The notes: generated from the letters alone by a model not told the origin. DNA of 64,000 nt from Zhengitettix transpicula (GCA_037074705.1 CM073590.1:212332746-212396745); one strand, 5' to 3'; counted from the stretch's first letter, positions 1-11,567 are shown. Translations and numbers: made by a program.

Positions 1-89
1 CAAATTTCTACATCACAAATTTATCCAAATATTCAAAGAATATCAAATATCCACCATTTACAGGTCCACTAATACCCTTTCCTACTTGA

Positions 90-472
90 TTAAAAAACAC
101 AAAGACACTTGAAACCTACAACAAACATTGTGTTGTTTACAAAATCTCTTGTTCTAATTGTAATTCCTGCTACATAGGACGAACAAAACGTTCCCTTAAT
201 ACCCATATCAAGGAATGATATGTCTGATATCAAACTTCCCAACGATAAACAATCTGTAGTCGCCAAACATATAATCAATTCGAAACAAACATTTGATTGG
301 CAAAATGCTAAGATTTTAGACATTGACACCAGGTACAATTCTAGACTAATTTCAGAGATGCTTCACATTAAATCAAACATTAATGTATAAACAGACTCTA
401 TGAGACTCAACAATTGCTAAGATACCATATAATTACGCTAAACCATCTGCGCTCCCATTGTCGTTGCGTTTT
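90..472 (+). pseudogene. Penelope-like element relic, GIY-YIG endonuclease end
   Basis: Translated across several frame breaks, the + strand reads VVYKISCSNCNSCYIGRTKR followed by SLNTHIKE, then VVAKHIINSKQTFDW and RLISEMLHIKSN. This is the usual C-terminal GIY-YIG nuclease of Penelope-like retroelements: the YKI...CYIG core, then a conserved helix ending in a SEML.IK motif. The nuclease nicks target DNA for reverse transcription in that family. Stops and frameshifts make it non-functional. The reverse-transcriptase part would lie before base 1. After the frame, about 430-472 matches the 3' tail of the second Penelope-like relic (CGCTCCCATTGTCGTTG) and then stops abruptly at the IS66 fragment. 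Confidence 0.8.
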
Positions 473-990
473 CTGACGTAACACCTTCTGGTAATTTGCT
501 GCTTTTTCTTTTTCCACATTTTCGACAACGGCCATGTTCCATCTGATATTCTATTACATAAGGCTTGATCTCTCCGGAAGATCTACTTTCTGATGAATAT
601 AAGGTTTTTCGCATATTGCTATCTTCCCTCCGCATTCGCAAGTAGATGACATCTCTATCTTTATCACCTCATCTGCTTCTATTTTAGCGCGATAATTACC
701 TTTATGCGCAACTTGACCACCAATCTTTCTTTCGCTTTTTAGCTTTTCCTTTTTCATTTTGTATAATTTTTTGAGCTTGGTAGAGATGAATTTTTGAGTT
801 TAAACGAAGCCTTTCCTTTAATTCAGCGTTCTCTATCTTTAAAGCATTGTTTTCTGCTTTCAAACCTTCATTCTCTCTCTCTCTAATCTTTCTATCTTTG
901 CTTCTAGCTTTTCTATTTTCCCTTCTAGATTTTTGCAAAGTTCTAATCTATCACTTATTTTGTCTGAATTGACTATCTTTCTTATTAGTA
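473..990 (-). pseudogene. Bacterial IS66-family transposase (TnpC) N-terminal relic
   Basis: The - strand, read in pieces across at least four frameshifts, gives in order: a coiled coil (LEGKIEKLEAKIERLE, then LKAENNALKIENAELKER); the family signature LNSKNSSLPSS near 770-800 after a one-base slip; GGQVAHKGNYRAKIEADEV at 650-720; a zinc-binding stretch with CECGGKI and CRKCGKRK; and KPYVIEYQMEHGRC, ending SKLPEGVTS at about 475. This is the N-terminal half of IS66 TnpC; the DDE catalytic half is absent. IS66 is a bacterial insertion-sequence family and is common in Rickettsiales and similar endosymbionts. I infer an old bacterial insertion that decayed in a eukaryotic context, because it abuts a Penelope-like tail. 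An assembly chimera is less likely given the frameshifts. The donor is not determinable from this fragment. Confidence 0.85.
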
Positions 991-1889
991 ATTATTTTTA
1001 TTTACATTCTTTAAAATTTAATTCAAGATTAAAACCAAATGGTAAGGCGTAAAATTACCTTTTATACGCACCTGAATATTGCTATATTATTGTTGCATGG
1101 ATAAGTAAGATCTAATCAGTCTTAAGATACTGGAATCCCTGATTTACAATTGATTCGTTCTGAAATCATGAATGAGTTGGTAACGACCATCCTGGTCCTG
1201 GTTATGTAGGAACATCGTCCAAAATTTAATTTTGTTAGTAAACAGATAAATCCATGATTAGTCACATTATAAGACTAAATTTATAGTCACTTCATACAAG
1301 ACTTAAATTTATCGAATCCCGATCTTTTTATTTATCGAAGTAGGAAGTGAACTTATGGAGATACATTTAATTCACAACCATACTTTGATTTAATATTAAA
1401 TATTAATTTTTTTTCGAGGCCAAATCTAAATTTTAGAGTAATGTTATGATATTTACGCGCTTTCTTTTCAACAATTTATTCTTTTATAGCCGAAAGCTCC
1501 TTAATAAACTACATAGTTTTGAATAAATACTTATCGGAAATTTAGTGAAAGTGTTTTTTATCGCATGACTTCATGAAAAATAAACATGTTAGATTAACTG
1601 TTCGCAGAAGCTTGGACAAGTGCCAGGCAGCCAACTGACCTTTTAAATGAACCATTATATCTCTGCTATTGTAATGGCGTGATCTAATTGTTTGAAATCA
1701 TTCAGATGGTTTATGGTCATTCTAAAATTTCTGAAGGATTCTACAACCACAAGAAAGTGTTTGGATCCTACCAAAATTAAATGCATTGGTAAGACTCTGA
1801 TGCAGGATGTTTAATATGCCTTTCAAACGGATATATGTGTTATCCTTGTGTGAGTGTGAGAGATGTGTGACAGATACGATGGTAGTACC
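991..1889. other. No recognisable feature
   Basis: AT-rich sequence with no open frame, splice-flanked exon or recognised repeat that I can support. Confidence 0.5.
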
Positions 1890-2870
1890 ATAGTTACATA
1901 AGTAGCTTAAGTAACAAAGACAACATAAAAAATTTGGGAAAAAATATCTTTATTTCTAAATGCAGTCTCATTTTATGTCGATACCCTTTTCCCAGCAATT
2001 GTTCAAAGGTGCCGATATCCTTTTTAAATTGAGAATCATGGAACTCAAAATACCCATCAACCACAGACTCCACTTCTTCGTTGTTTGTAAATCTTTTACC
2101 ACCGACACATTTTTTCAAGTTTTTAAACAGAAAATAATCCGAGGAAGATAAATCTGGTGAATAAAGTGTGTGAGGAAGACACTAAACCTTTAATTCGCCG
2201 ATTTTGGCCATCTCTATGTGGAATATGTGAACTTGTGCATTGTCGACATCAAACAAAACTTTCTTTGTTGCCAGTTGTTTTCTTCATTTCATCAGTCAAG
2301 CGCTGTAGTAAGTTCGGAAAATACTCAACATTGATTGTTTTTCCATTTTTATGAAAATCAATTAAATTTATTCGAACCAGATCCCAAAAAGCTGACGCCA
2401 GGTCCTCGCCAGCAGATTGAACCGTCGTCTCCTTGTTTGGAGCCGATTCTCCCCTTTCAGTCCATTGTTTTGTCTGTTGCTGTTTCTCAGGTGTGAAGTC
2501 AAGGGCCCGTGATTCACTCATGGTTATGAATCGACACAAAAACTCGGCTTTACTATCGTGAAACATTACAAAACAATCGACGCATCATCACCGCGTTGTT
2601 TTTGTTGCAATATAAGAAAACGCGGCACTCATTTTGCTGAAAGCTTTCTCATGTCCAAATTTTTAGTCAAAATGCGTCGTACAGCATGTTTTTAAAATCC
2701 TAACCTGTCTTCTACCTCGCGAACTTTCAGTCGACGGTCATCCAATACGATTTTGTGGATTTTCGTGATCACTTCATTTGATCGAGCACTGCGATGTTGG
2801 TCTTGGCAGCTCGTACGAACTCGTTTAAACTCTGTGACCAATATTTTATTGTTGTAAACGAAGAATCAGA
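1890..2870 (-). pseudogene. Decayed mariner-like transposase
   Basis: On the - strand the relic runs from a helix-turn-helix segment (ITKIHKIVLDDRRLKVREVE, about 2700-2790), through the inter-catalytic part at 2249-2566 (PEKQQQTKQWTERGE), then a DVDNAQVHI stretch corresponding to the second catalytic aspartate region. It ends in a C-terminal part at 1894-2118 (LKKCVGGKRFTNNEEVESVV). These are the consecutive blocks of mariner transposases. Several stops and frame changes show it is dead. No terminal inverted repeats are obvious. It belongs to the same broad subfamily as the relic at 59.2-60.1 kb, which has the nearly parallel IAQVHQIVLDSRRIKVREI. Confidence 0.75.
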
Positions 2871-3554
2871 TTCTTAGGTCGTAGAATCTAGCTTGACTTT
2901 GATATGGTTGGACTGACACCTTTCAAATTAAAGTATTTTATCTCATAACGATGACCAAATTTTTTCCATGTTTACAAGTTCACTGAGTGCTTTTACTATT
3001 GATGACTGTCAGACCAACACGTCTTCAAACTTACCCTCCTTAAGGTTGGTACTTTAGACCACTTTCCTTTTTCAAACAACAACCCGCCATCCATACTTCA
3101 GGTCTGTACTTCTAGAACTTGATAACGAAGTCGACGATACAACTGATGCACTGTAGTGTGGTATCGCAAGAACGTACCGTAAAAATAATGCGTCATTAAA
3201 AAGTAGGTCAAGTGTTGCACGTGCGAAAATTTGAGGCACTATCGTTGAAATGGCAGATTACAAGTGCGATCAAAAACTGGTCGGTGTTAGATGAACAAGC
3301 AAAGCACTAGATTGGTACTGAAGGGATAAATGGAAATAAAGACAGTAGATGTTCGATAGAATGTATGGAAATAAGGAAATGGAGGAATGAAGAAAAATGT
3401 CTGCTGATCCAAGAACATTTAGTCAATGAAACTGAAACAATTCATGACGATGATGAAGAATTGGACGAAGGAGGAGGATGGCCGCCGTAGGTTTATTTGT
3501 AGTATAATAAATATGGGTAAATTACTTAATAAACTTGGTGGTTTATGTTTTCAG
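2871..3554 (+). other. Upstream of first visible receptor exon; short acidic frame, unrecognised
   Basis: A frame of about 59 codons from roughly 3309 to 3490 on the + strand ends in an acidic stretch (ETIHDDDEELDEGGG). It has no upstream homology I recognise and no convincing splice donor. It could be chance or a transposase fragment. I do not assign it to the receptor gene. Confidence 0.2.
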
Positions 3555-3722
3555 CTCCGTTTTCATTCCGTGGAAAGAATTGCTCGAATCCTGTGAAGGT
3601 ATTGATTGCATTTCTCTGAGCAACATGTCGAGTAATGGCGTTCACGCAGCCATCGGTGACATTTCTTTTACTAAGAAACACTCGGAAGAGGCTGAAATAT
3701 TGAGACCAACACTTATGCTCAG
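3555..3722 (+). CDS. IR exon A (end of S1 lobe)
   Basis: The acceptor is TTATGTTTTCAG before 3555 and the donor is GTTAGA at 3723, a weak donor. The exon encodes 56 residues ending RPTLMLR. The last codon is split AG|G with the next exon. Homology of the first half is weak. The NGVHAAIGDISFTKKHSEEA stretch aligns with the S1 segment that precedes M1 in other IRs. Confidence 0.65.
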
Positions 3723-6700
3723 GTTAGATGTTATTAAAACAGGAAACAATACTTACGTTTGAAAAAAAGTTACCTGTTATATATTAATGAAATCTGGATT
3801 TGAAACTTGTTTACAATGGTGAAGTAACATTATTATTTAGATTATTCGGGTATTACATTGTCTTGGAGTAGATAGGTGAGCAAGAAAAAGTGAAAAAAGA
3901 CAAAGTAAAGTAAAAATAGAAAGCAATGAAAACAAGGAAAACAGAAAGAAAGAGGCAGGTTAAAGAGATGACGTGAAATATCGTCTAGATGATCAGAAAA
4001 AAACATGTAGATATTTACTCCAAGTTCCTATCTACTCCAAGACAATGGAATACCCAAATAATCTAAATAATAATATGAATGAAATGTTAAATGAGTAATG
4101 GTAAACAAAGCAGATCTTACAGTACATTAAAGCGTTCTCAGACTATCCTTGATAGCAATTCCCTGAACTAGACTAACTTAAAAAACTATAAGCGGAATGT
4201 ATTTGTGGAAAATCGAAATCCGATTCTGTAGACTTAAAATAGCGAGGACTTGGAGAAATTAATTTTGTTTATTCATGTTATATTTCTAACTATACAATAA
4301 TGTGGAAGCATAAAACTGGACAGTTTTTAAAAAATTATTTATTTATTAAAAATTAACTGGCTTGGTTTCTTTAAATTCATAAGTTCAAAACAACACATTG
4401 ATTAACACAAAATTTAAAAATACAAATGTTATAATTGTTCAAAATTAAGAAGTTAATTACAAACAAAATTGTAGAAGGTCCTAGCTCAGTTAAAAGTCGA
4501 TAGACATGAAAACACTTTTTTACCCGGGAGTTAAGTGGGAGTACTGTAAATATCTCCAGAACTGGCAGGTTGTACTCTCCCGCAATAAACCTCGTGATTT
4601 AACCTCACACTGCATATAAAGTAATTTGGCACTCTCTTACTTTACCTTTTTCTCTGTTCTCGATCCGACGTACGGGAATCAGGCAGGATCTCCACAGCTG
4701 ATCTGTAACTCTCACAGGATCGCGTTATTCTGGTGCTTCACTTTTTACTCGATAATTCTTGATTGTTACTTCCGATTATTAACTATCATTTTTTATTGTA
4801 ATAAATAAAACGCAGAATTTACGAGTAACAAACAGAACTTATGAAAAGTAAAGAGTTTTCAATTATAAACCGAAAAAGTCAGTTGTTAAATTCTCAATTT
4901 AAATATCCTGAAGGATTAATACGTCTATAACAGTTTATAATTACAGTTAAAGTGTTCGAAATTAACTTCATTCATTCTAGTACATTTAATATTATTAAAA
5001 GTACACGAAAGCAATAATTAAATCGAATTCACTTTATTACAGTACATGAATTCCATTTTAAATATCATTTAGATGGCCAGTTTAAAGCTTTCCCAATGGA
5101 ATCAGAAATTAGCACTGCTAAAACACAATTACTATCAAGTTTCTCAAAATTATGGAAAAAAATTTTCTCCCTAAATTTATTTTTGCGATAGCCACCAATA
5201 ATTGTTTCCAAACGCACTACAGTTATTTTTTTATTTCACTGTTCCTCGTTTAGGACTTTATACTTTACGGAACTTGAAAGACCATTACACTCAATTCTTT
5301 TTTCGATATAGCATATAATATTCATCTAGTCCCTTAAACATATTTTTTCGTTTCGGAAATACATTGGAAAGAAACTGATCATTTTTCTTTGTAATTTGTC
5401 AAATTTTATAATATATAATATCTCCACAATTCCTCCCACAATATCCAATATCCGATTATTATTCAGTGTGGTAAGACTTTTATGAAATAATGCAATTATT
5501 TATACAGTTAGACGCCAATAGTATATATTTAGTGAATGTATCAAGACAAAGAAGATTATTTGCGAGTTAATTTAAACATTTCATTCCTTACGGTCAGGTA
5601 CCGCATGTATTTGAGGGAACCCGCCATTTTTCAAGCTGAATGGAACGCATTCCTGTTGCCTTTCTCTGGCTACTTCTGGCTTACGCTCGTTATGGCTTTA
5701 TTTGTTATTGCCATTACTCTGAGCTGCTTCATGTACATTGAACGAAAACTAACGAGTTCTACCGCATGTCACCAGCCCGATGACGCAATATTCTACGTCT
5801 TCGCTGGATTATGTCAGCAAGGTAAAGTCAGGAAATTAATTAATAAGCACAATGCGAAATAAAAATTCGAATAAAACGTATAGGTAGAGTATTAAATTAT
5901 TCTCAAACTCGTATCAGTTTCAGAAAATAAAGTTCTTAAACTCATTCCTTAAAAACTATGAGGTCTAGGTGTACTAATGGTCAGCATATTTCCTTGGCGA
6001 TTCATAAAATTATTATGAGGACAAAAGCTCTGAACAAAGGGTGACATAAACAGTTGCTGTTTTCTCCGCACATTTTTAGTTAATTGGTGGAAATGTGCCG
6101 TTCATTTTTTAAAATTTATTATATTATCATTCATATTATTACAATACAATTGTTTACGCAAATGAGCTGGCTAGTTCTGCTTTGACGTGATTAGGTCCTC
6201 TCCACTGACACGTCCTTAGATATTCCTTAGATCGTTTAAGCCTTCTTGCATTCCAGAACTGAGTTCAGGCGTGTGCTGGTGCGGTTTTCTAGTTTTGTGT
6301 GCTCATAAATAATTTTTTCAGTCTGACATTTTTGACCTATATAGGCCGATATGTAACAACGATTTCATCGAAATGGGTTCGATCGTTTTATGGCGAAAAG
6401 CGAAACAAAATCAAATTCTGGAGACGTCTGGTGCTTGCCTACTCTGGTTTGCCGAGAATCTCGGATCGTTTTTCTAACGCAATGGCAATTTCAGAGAGTT
6501 TTTGGAAGACCACGTTTGTTGAAACCTCTGCAATATGGCAGAAGAAATATATATACCACTGTGATCAAAAAGTAAGATGAAATTGTCATTTAAAACTCCC
6601 GGGTATTAGGAAGGCAGGTAATTTTTTTCCTAGGTTGGTAGGACTGTCTATAATATTTTCCAAGCGTCTGTTTGTTAAAAGGTTTAATTATCTCTGAGTT

Positions 6701-9700
6701 ACACGTGTTTTTGTAAACAATCAAAAGTGAATTTTTCGATTTTTGCAATGGGTGATTTTGTTGTGCAAAGAACTTGCATCAAATTTTGTTTGCGGAACGA
6801 ATATTCTTGTGCGGACACGTTGAAAATGTTGCGGAAGGCCTTTGGTGATCAAACTATGGCACAAAAAAAACGTATATACGTGGTGCAACGAGTTCAAAGA
6901 CGGCCGAGAACGCGTTGAAGACGAACCGCGCTCTGGACGACCATCAACGTCTACCGACGAGGGCCACGTCGAAAATCAAAGATTTGATGCTTGAAAATCG
7001 TCGATGGACAATTAGAGATCGCGCTGATAGTGTTGGAATATCATTTGGCTCAGCCCAAACCATTTTGAAGAATGTTTTGTGTCTCAAACGCGTCAAGTCT
7101 CGATTGGTGCCAAAATGGCTCAATTTTTTGGGGGAAAAAAAGCGTCGCGTTGATGTGTGTGAAACTTTGCTGTCTGACTATCAGGACCACTTGAAATGCA
7201 TCATTACTGGAGACAAGACTTGGATTTACGCACACGACCCTGAAACCACCGACCAATCCAGCGAGTATCGTGCAAAAGGTGAAGCAAGACCGAAAAGACC
7301 ACGGCAAAGTCGATCGAAAATCAAGGTCATGTTGACAGTTTTCTTTGATTATCGTGGTGTGGTGCACTATGAATTTCTTCCGCCGGGCCAAACTGTCAAC
7401 AAATAATATTATTTGAGCGTTATGCGTCGTTTGCGTGAAGCTATGCGTCTGAAACGGCCGGAATTATGGGCGAACAACTCTTGGTTCTTTCATCACGATA
7501 ATGCACCATGTCATACTGCATTGGTTCTTCGCGACTTTTTTGCCAAAAACTCGGCTCACATCATTCCGCAACCACCGTATTCGCCTGATTTGGCTCCGTG
7601 CGACTTCTGGCTATTCAGCAAACTCAAAAGGCCAATGCGGAGACGCCGTTTTGACACGATTGAGGAGATAAAAACCGAATCGAAGAAGGTCTTGAAGGCT
7701 ATACCGGAAAAAGACTATTCCGACTGTTTCGAGGACTGGAAAAAGCGTTGGAAAAAGTGCGTTTTATTGGACGGGGATTACTTTGAAGGGGATGAAATTC
7801 ATTTGGAAGAATAAATAAAGAATTTATATTTTATAACTAATTCACCTTACTTTTTGTTCACAGTGGTATGTACTGTAGAAAATAACTTCGAAAAACTGTA
7901 GTAATTAATCCTCGACGACTGTAATAAGGTATCAGCTCGAAACTAGACTTTTGTATTCTTGGGCGCCAGGATATCAGTTAAATAACCAAACTTAGTTGAT
8001 TTTAATCACTTATATATCGAGACATGAATCATATAAATTACTCAGGCGTTGTTTTTGACCTACACAACACATAGCATTAAGTACACTGTTTGTATTACAC
8101 GCTTTTTACGATATCAGGGCATCGTAATAAGAGACCTGCTCGCTGAGGAGCCGAATGAGAACTGAATTTTTCAAGCACTAACAATGACACTCGCGCGCCA
8201 GCCCCAACTGTTTAGGTTCCAGCCGCCAAATGAGAACATATCAAAAAATTTCTCATCTATCAACGGATACACCCGTTGATACGTTATATATATAAAAATG
8301 CCGAAATGACCATTGTTACATATATTCCATGACATACATACATATATAAGATTTTTTTACTATATATGTGTATATGAAATTCTGAACATGCTTATTTAAC
8401 TATGATTTTGTAAAGAGTTGGTTAGTACATTACGACTCTATTTCGCAGGGCAATCAGAGCCACTGAGTATATTTTCTGGATGCAGGATTTTGATCGCAAC
8501 TTTTCTATACACATCCGTGGTGATCGTTTCGTCTTATTCTGCCATCCTGGTCTCCTTCATCACTGTACATAAACCAGTTCTCCCCTTCCATGACCTGCAA
8601 GGTCTCCTCAACGAGGGAACCTACCAACTAGGATGTCTTAACAACTCAACAGAACACGAATTCTTCCAAGTGAGTGTGATTAAGTCAGTAGATCATAAAG
8701 CAAGAAAGCGAGTGGTAGATGCAATAATTTTTTAAAGTTTGATTTAGCTAATTTCATTTTATGTCAAGGATTAACAATATTGGATAGAAAAAACTAGGTA
8801 AATACTTGCCATATTTGCTGAAGCTGATGTTTTTTCTCCATAGACTACAAATTTCTTAAAGTTAATAAAAGTTCATTACAAAAAAAATATAGTTGAAAAA
8901 TTAGCTGAGTCAGCAACACTCAAAAATTATCTATTCAAAGATTTGTTCTGCTGGGTGCTTAAAACAGGGATAAAAACTCATTTCGCCTACGATAAAAATA
9001 TATAGGCCTATCATGATAGTAGCTGTATCTATAAACGTTAATTGTTTTATTCAAATCAGCGCCGAGAATGACATCGCCTATTGACTTTCATACATGTTTG
9101 GGAGGATGAGAGTATTTACAAAATCTTCTCTTTGAAGAAAACAATTAAGTGAATTCTGTAATTTCTGCAGGAAACTTCTGAACCAATTATGCAGCTGGTA
9201 TACAATAACTTGATGGCTCCTGATTCTCAGAACTTTCCAAAGACAGACAGTGAAGGTTTCAACCGTGTTTGCAACAATCGGTTTGCTTACTTAATACCTC
9301 CAGAATATAAAGAGTTTCTGAGTTCTAATATTAATTGTCCAGTAGTAAACTTACCTTCATCCATATTCAGACTAATTTTGTCAATTGCCGTTGCTAAGAA
9401 CAGTCCATACAAAGAACTCTTTAATCACAAGTAAGTGGAAAATATTATATTAAATTCAGACCTTATTAATAACAATTCTTTGTGTGTACTTTAGTAAAAA
9501 TGTTTAATTTTTTTGAACTCACAAATACATTTCAACCACTTTCCATTATATAGCACAGTCAACTTATTTCTCTCTAGGCGCACTTAACGAAAATTAAAAA
9601 AAAAAAAACAGATTATTTGGAAATATTAATTATTTGTAGACTAAAAATATAACCAATAATATTGCATATTACTTGGGCAGATGTTTCATCAATATCATTA

Positions 9701-11567
9701 GCAACATTTACGTAATAAAGACGAATTAAAACAGTAAAAAATATTCGCTAGCTTAATAAAGTCTAAAAATACTTCCGGCTACTTAAAGGATAAATAAATA
9801 CAACCTTTAACTAAATAAAGACCAAAATATATCTGATGCCATAAGAAAATTAAAAATTTTCCTGGTAACTTAAGAGGGACAAAACTTCTCTGGGTAACTT
9901 CCATTAAGTGGAACGTAAAATTTCATTCACCACTTTGCTTAATGCTAGAATTAAACTCAAACACTCCTATAACCCCGGAATCGACACTAATATAGGTATT
10001 TTTTACATTATTTTCTATGTAAACACCTTCCACCACCACACATACTATATGGGTGTTTCCCTCCCTAGTCATTGGAAGTTGAAATTAGACACTTGAAAAT
10101 TCTAGAAAGACATCAAAATTGAATTATCAAATTAAGCGAAAACATTTTATTCGACGCAAATAATAGTCATTTGGGATTTTTTTTAAAAGTCCACTACCAT
10201 CCCTATAGGTGATAGGTGTGTCTTAAGCCCTCAGAGTTTGTTACTGGATCATAAGTAACATGTGTGTAAAGTTTGGTACCACCCGCACGTCTAGGAGCTG
10301 AACTACAACTTAACTGACATAGTGAATGTCAGAATTAAACTCACTGACTTCTATAACCACGGATTTGACATAAATCTTGGTTGTTTCACATTATTTTTGC
10401 GTAACTCCCCTCCACCCCCTCCCTTATTGGTGCTTTAAGGGGTTGAAATTTTACACTAAATACATCTGGATAGGAAGTATTAATCACATAGATCCTGAAA
10501 AGTAATTAATCGACGCTAAAAACGGATGTTGTAGCATGTTTTTAAATTTCAACCCCGTTCACACCTTGGAAAATGCACAACGCTTCGAAAGGCCAAAAGA
10601 AACCAATGCGGGGGTGCGCACAACACATTAAAGTTTAATCACAATTTTATTAAGCGTTTAGGAGAGCATAAGGGACACACAGACACTCACAGACAGTCAT
10701 TTTTATATAAAGAGATTATCAAAATCAAGTATTGGCATATTAATGAGAATATTATTTATATAAAAATGAAAATAATTAAAATAAATAGTGTTACATTATT
10801 TATGTAATAATAATTCATTTAATTTAAAGTTTTTCATAAAAGATAAAAAAATTAAGTCATACTCAGAAACAATATAATAAATGCAGAAGCAGTATGAGTA
10901 GAAATTATTACTTCTGCCTTCAGAAAATACATTTTGATTCCAAAAAAAAGTCACAGTGATTATGAAATTTAAGTATAATTTGAAATATCAATCTACATCT
11001 CTCAAATATCTCTGCACTTAATGTGTTCAAAAGTACACTCTAATTTTTGCCTCAGTTGTTTGTTTGGACAGTTTTTATACAGGTAAAAAAAACAACAATA
11101 AACTTCTCATAAGCTACAAATATTATTAATAAAAAAATAGATTGTAGTAAAACTTGGTAAAGAGTAACATTCTTTCGCTGGTAAAGCACATATCCTGTAT
11201 AATGCAAAATAGCACTATTCCAACCTGATAACATTGATCTAATTAATCATTATTACATTACTTTAATTGTGCCAAAACAATATTTCTGGGAATATATTTT
11301 ACTGAATGTAAGAATAATTTGACTAGTTCCATATTAATGTAAAATTAATTCTTTTAAAGTTTGCAGTTGCTCCACTTAGGCGGTTTTATTCAGAAAATGC
11401 ATCGTGATGTTTGGTCAAAACAAACAGTTGGGTCTGAAAGAACTTGGGTTGCTGTTGACTTGAAGCATCTTGCATCATTGCTGGGAGTACTTTTGTGTGG
11501 TATACTTGTAGCATTAAGTGTGTTGATCCTGGAAATCTCCATTCACAGGATACAACAAAAAATTTAA
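3555..11567 (+). CDS. Ionotropic receptor (IR75-like), 3' part, five exons
   Basis: Exons 3555-3722, 5598-5821, 8449-8669, 9171-9430 and 11360-11567 join with matching phases (2, 1, 0, 2) to 359 residues and a TAA stop. Order of parts: end of the S1 ligand lobe (NGVHAAIGDISFTKK); RYRMYLREP; M1 (YFWLTLVMALFVIAITLSCF); pore region with GLCQQGQSEP; M2/M3 (ILIATFLYTSVVIVSSYSA); the S2 lobe (YQLGCLNNSTEHEFFQ to SPYKELFNHN); M4 (LGVLLCGILVALSVLILEI); and a short cytoplasmic tail. This is the layout of variant ionotropic glutamate receptors, ligand-gated cation channels of chemosensory dendrites. The CQQG pore segment is typical of the IR75 group, whose studied members detect acids and amines. The N-terminal domain and start codon are not in the window or not recognisable. 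No stop interrupts any exon, so the gene looks functional. IR75 assignment is inference from the pore and M3 region. Confidence 0.85.
3828..4077. mobile_element. Foldback/MITE-like element with 50-bp inverted arms in IR intron
   Basis: Bases 3828-3876 and 4027-4077 are near-perfect reverse complements. The shared core is CATTGTCTTGGAGTAGATAG, extended by TATTATTTAGATTATT(C/T)GGG. They enclose about 150 bp of A/G-rich non-coding DNA. The size and structure fit a non-autonomous DNA transposon. No TSD is certain. Confidence 0.75.
5598..5821 (+). CDS. IR exon B (M1 and start of pore)
   Basis: The acceptor is TTACGGTCAG before 5598 and the donor is GTAAAG at 5822. The exon encodes YRMYLREPAIF, the M1 helix and DDAIFYVFAGLCQQ. 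It ends one base into the glycine codon that exon C completes. Confidence 0.88.
6556..7866 (+). mobile_element. Mariner element, complete with TIRs and TA duplication
   Basis: The left end CCACTGTGATCAAAAAGTAA and the reverse complement of the right end (CCACTGTGAACAAAAAGTAA) match over about 28 bp. TA dinucleotides flank both ends (6554-6555 and 7867-7868), the mariner target-site duplication. At 1311 bp it is full-length for the family. It lies in the IR intron between exons B and C, in the same orientation as the gene. Terminal repeats are almost intact although the transposase is broken, so the insertion is moderately young. Confidence 0.93.
6748..7814 (+). pseudogene. Mariner transposase, broken (frameshifts and one stop)
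   Basis: The protein begins MGDFVVQRTCIKFCLRNEYS. It shifts frame at an eight-A run near 6862-6869, continues as GRERVEDEPRSGRPSTS, shifts again near 6970, and then runs to 7814 with one in-frame TAA at 7404-7406. Catalytic residues are visible: first D in TGDKTW, second D in HHDNAPCH, third D in YSPDLAPCDFW, spaced as the mariner D,D34D triad. It ends FEGDEIHLEE, a normal mariner C-terminus. The enzyme would cut and paste the element at TA, but the breaks make this copy non-autonomous. Confidence 0.93.
8449..8669 (+). CDS. IR exon C (pore end, M2/M3, start of S2)
   Basis: The acceptor is TATTTCGCAG before 8449 and the donor is GTGAGT at 8670 (phase 0). It carries the SYSAILVSFITV part of M3, which in this superfamily corresponds to the SYTANLAAF gate motif. 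Confidence 0.9.
9171..9430 (+). CDS. IR exon D (S2 ligand lobe)
   Basis: The acceptor is ATTTCTGCAG and the donor is GTAAGT at 9431. It encodes ETSEPIMQLVYNN through SPYKELFNH and contains two cysteines typical of the lobe. It ends two bases into an asparagine codon completed by exon E. Confidence 0.88.
9945..10720 (+). repeat. Two diverged direct-repeat units plus conserved tail, IR intron
   Basis: A unit near 9945-10190 (AGAATTAAACTCA, then CTATAACC.CGGA, then a CCACC-rich stretch, then TTGAAATT..ACACT, then TCGACGC.AA) recurs diverged at about 10327-10545. The tail at 10600-10720 contains ACACACAGACACTCACAGAC and TATATAAAGAG, a type of ending common in insect interspersed repeats. No coding potential is seen. 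The element class is unassigned. Confidence 0.5.
11360..11567 (+). CDS. IR exon E (end of S2, M4, stop)
   Basis: The phase of exon D selects the acceptor TTCTTTTAAAG before 11360. The nearer-looking TTTGCAG at 11366 would put the frame into a stop. The joined reading is FNHNLQLLHLGGFIQKM, a normal IR helix, followed by M4 and the stop at 11565-11567. Confidence 0.85.

Noticed and set aside
90..338. 82-codon - strand frame
   Set aside because: Antisense of the Penelope-like GIY-YIG relic, with no homology of its own.
473..990. A living bacterial contaminant contig
   Set aside because: The IS66 frame has several frameshifts and abuts a eukaryotic retroelement tail; the rest of the window is plainly eukaryotic.
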